The notes under the pieces were generated by a model that was given only the letters and a program-made list of their open reading frames with translations, did not search any database and was not told the DNA's origin. The position numbers were made by a program, and so were the translations under genes. A stretch of 6,566 nucleotides of DNA. It comes from a bacterium. Lineage in GTDB: Bacteria > Latescibacterota > UBA2968 > UBA8231. Positions 6,115 to 6,566 of this stretch are shown here, piece after piece. The stretch spans positions 1 through 6,566 of the forward strand of contig JAQCJA010000272.1 in NCBI GenBank assembly GCA_027593305.1. The letters are read 5' to 3'. How positions within the stretch are numbered: the first letter of the stretch is position 1; every line of letters begins with the position of its first letter.

Positions 6115-6126
6115 CAGGTAGGCGAC

Positions 6127-6492
6127 TCAGACCCGACGGCGTCTGCAGACTGCGGCCACACCAGCGGCAGGGCTGAAGCATGGCAGTTCATCACCGGCAA
6201 CGGCGTGGCTGAAGGTGCGGGACTCGACAATGGGGAAGCGGGACAACACATGTCCCGGCCAGGCGTGTGGTGATGGGAAAGTTGCCAGATGCAGGCGGCA
6301 GCGTCGGGCGATGTCCCTGGCCACAGGATGTGTCACACCCTCCTGCAGGGCCAGCACGTCGGCGCCGAGCCCGGTGAAGATGCTGGCGAAGTGGTCACAA
6401 TTGGCAGCCTCCCCCGGACGGCCGATGGCTTGAACGGCGACATCCCTGGGGTAGCCGGTGAGGCCCAGAACATTCCAGGTGACGATACGCAT
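6127..6492 (-). CDS. Endonuclease/exonuclease/phosphatase family protein, C-terminal half missing
   Basis: A 121-residue N-terminal piece of an endonuclease/exonuclease/phosphatase (EEP) domain, normally about 250 or more residues. MRIVTWNVLG holds the metal-site Asn7, and DVLALQEG holds Glu51, which coordinates the catalytic metal in the family. AWPGHVLSRFPIVES (78-92) matches the next conserved strand. The later landmarks (the His/DxN region, the GDFN motif and the terminal Asp-His pair) are absent. The frame ends in CRRRRV at 6127, 12 bp from the stop of the convergent SRPBCC gene. No other minus-strand frame there restores the missing part, so loss by deletion or rearrangement is more likely than a frameshift. 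ATG 6492 is well supported by GAGGG 8 bases upstream. The product is expected to be inactive. Type could equally be called pseudogene. Confidence 0.75.
   Translation of the reverse strand: MRIVTWNVLGLTGYPRDVAVQAIGRPGEAANCDHFASIFTGLGADVLALQEGVTHPVARDIARRCRLHLATFPSPHAWPGHVLSRFPIVESRTFSHAVAGDELPCFSPAAGVAAVCRRRRV
6128..6150. repeat. Overlapping inverted repeats at the truncated EEP 3' end
   Basis: CAGAC at 6128-6132 pairs with GTCTG at 6141-6145 around an 8-base loop. GTCTGCAGAC at 6141-6150 is itself a perfect 10 bp palindrome. They lie at the point where the EEP gene loses its family sequence. They could be a weak terminator or a break point; no U-tract is seen. Confidence 0.5.
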
Positions 6493-6504
6493 GACGGGTT
6501 CCCT

Positions 6505-6566
6505 CTAGCCTGATCTATTCACGCGTTTGTCGCCAGCGTTGAAGCGGGCACGATCGTTGTCGCCAT
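6505..6566 (-). CDS. 3' end of a CDS running off the right edge (partial)
   Basis: Minus-strand codons from the window edge read GDNDRARFNAGDKRVNRSG and stop with TAG at 6505-6507. Most codons start with G, A or C and end in C or T, as in the real genes here. The stop overlaps the ribosome-binding site of the EEP gene, whose ATG is 12 bases further on, a spacing usual within operons. A second frame (ending at 6519) is also open but has a less coding-like composition. With 19 residues no family can be named. Confidence 0.35.
   Translation of the reverse strand, partial: GDNDRARFNAGDKRVNRSG

Overview
The window is GC-rich and densely coding. Genes sit tail to tail or head to head with little space, and alternative starts (TTG, GTG) with clear Shine-Dalgarno sequences are common. 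The combination of a Zincin-type HExxH metallopeptidase, a diheme cytochrome of the reaction-centre-cytochrome type fused to TPRs, a zinc-ribbon receiver protein and a DRG-like GTPase suggests a free-living bacterium, perhaps Acidobacteriota, Gemmatimonadota or a neighbouring phylum. This placement is inference from gene content and is weak. No rRNA, tRNA, CRISPR array, insertion sequence or phage gene was seen.

Left part (1-2744): a small metallopeptidase (+) meets a class III PLP aminotransferase (-) tail to tail with a 10 bp overlap. The aminotransferase is divergent from an alpha/beta hydrolase (+). Only about 70 bp separate these two starts, and the best promoter candidate for the aminotransferase lies over the hydrolase start.

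Middle part (2723-5550, all on -): read in transcription order, a DRG/Obg-like GTPase with a C-terminal TGS domain and degenerate G3 and G4 motifs, a receiver protein with an N-terminal zinc ribbon, an exported diheme cytochrome c with C-terminal TPRs, and a possible 52-residue ORF. Gaps are 120, 90 and 11 bp, so a shared transcript is possible but not shown. The set would place signalling or nucleotide-switch proteins beside a periplasmic electron carrier.

Right part (5551-6566): an SRPBCC-family gene (+) carries a one-base insertion that splits it into two frames. The extra base lies in, and completes, a perfect inverted repeat. Twelve bases past its stop is the 3' end of an endonuclease/exonuclease/phosphatase gene (-) that keeps only its N-terminal half. 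Two damaged genes side by side suggest local decay or a past rearrangement, though a sequencing error could explain the frameshift. A partial CDS probably runs off the right edge on the minus strand.

I see no complete new defence or mobile system. The points most worth following up are the frameshift inside the hairpin, the atypical GTPase with its receiver and cytochrome neighbours, and the 52-residue ORF.
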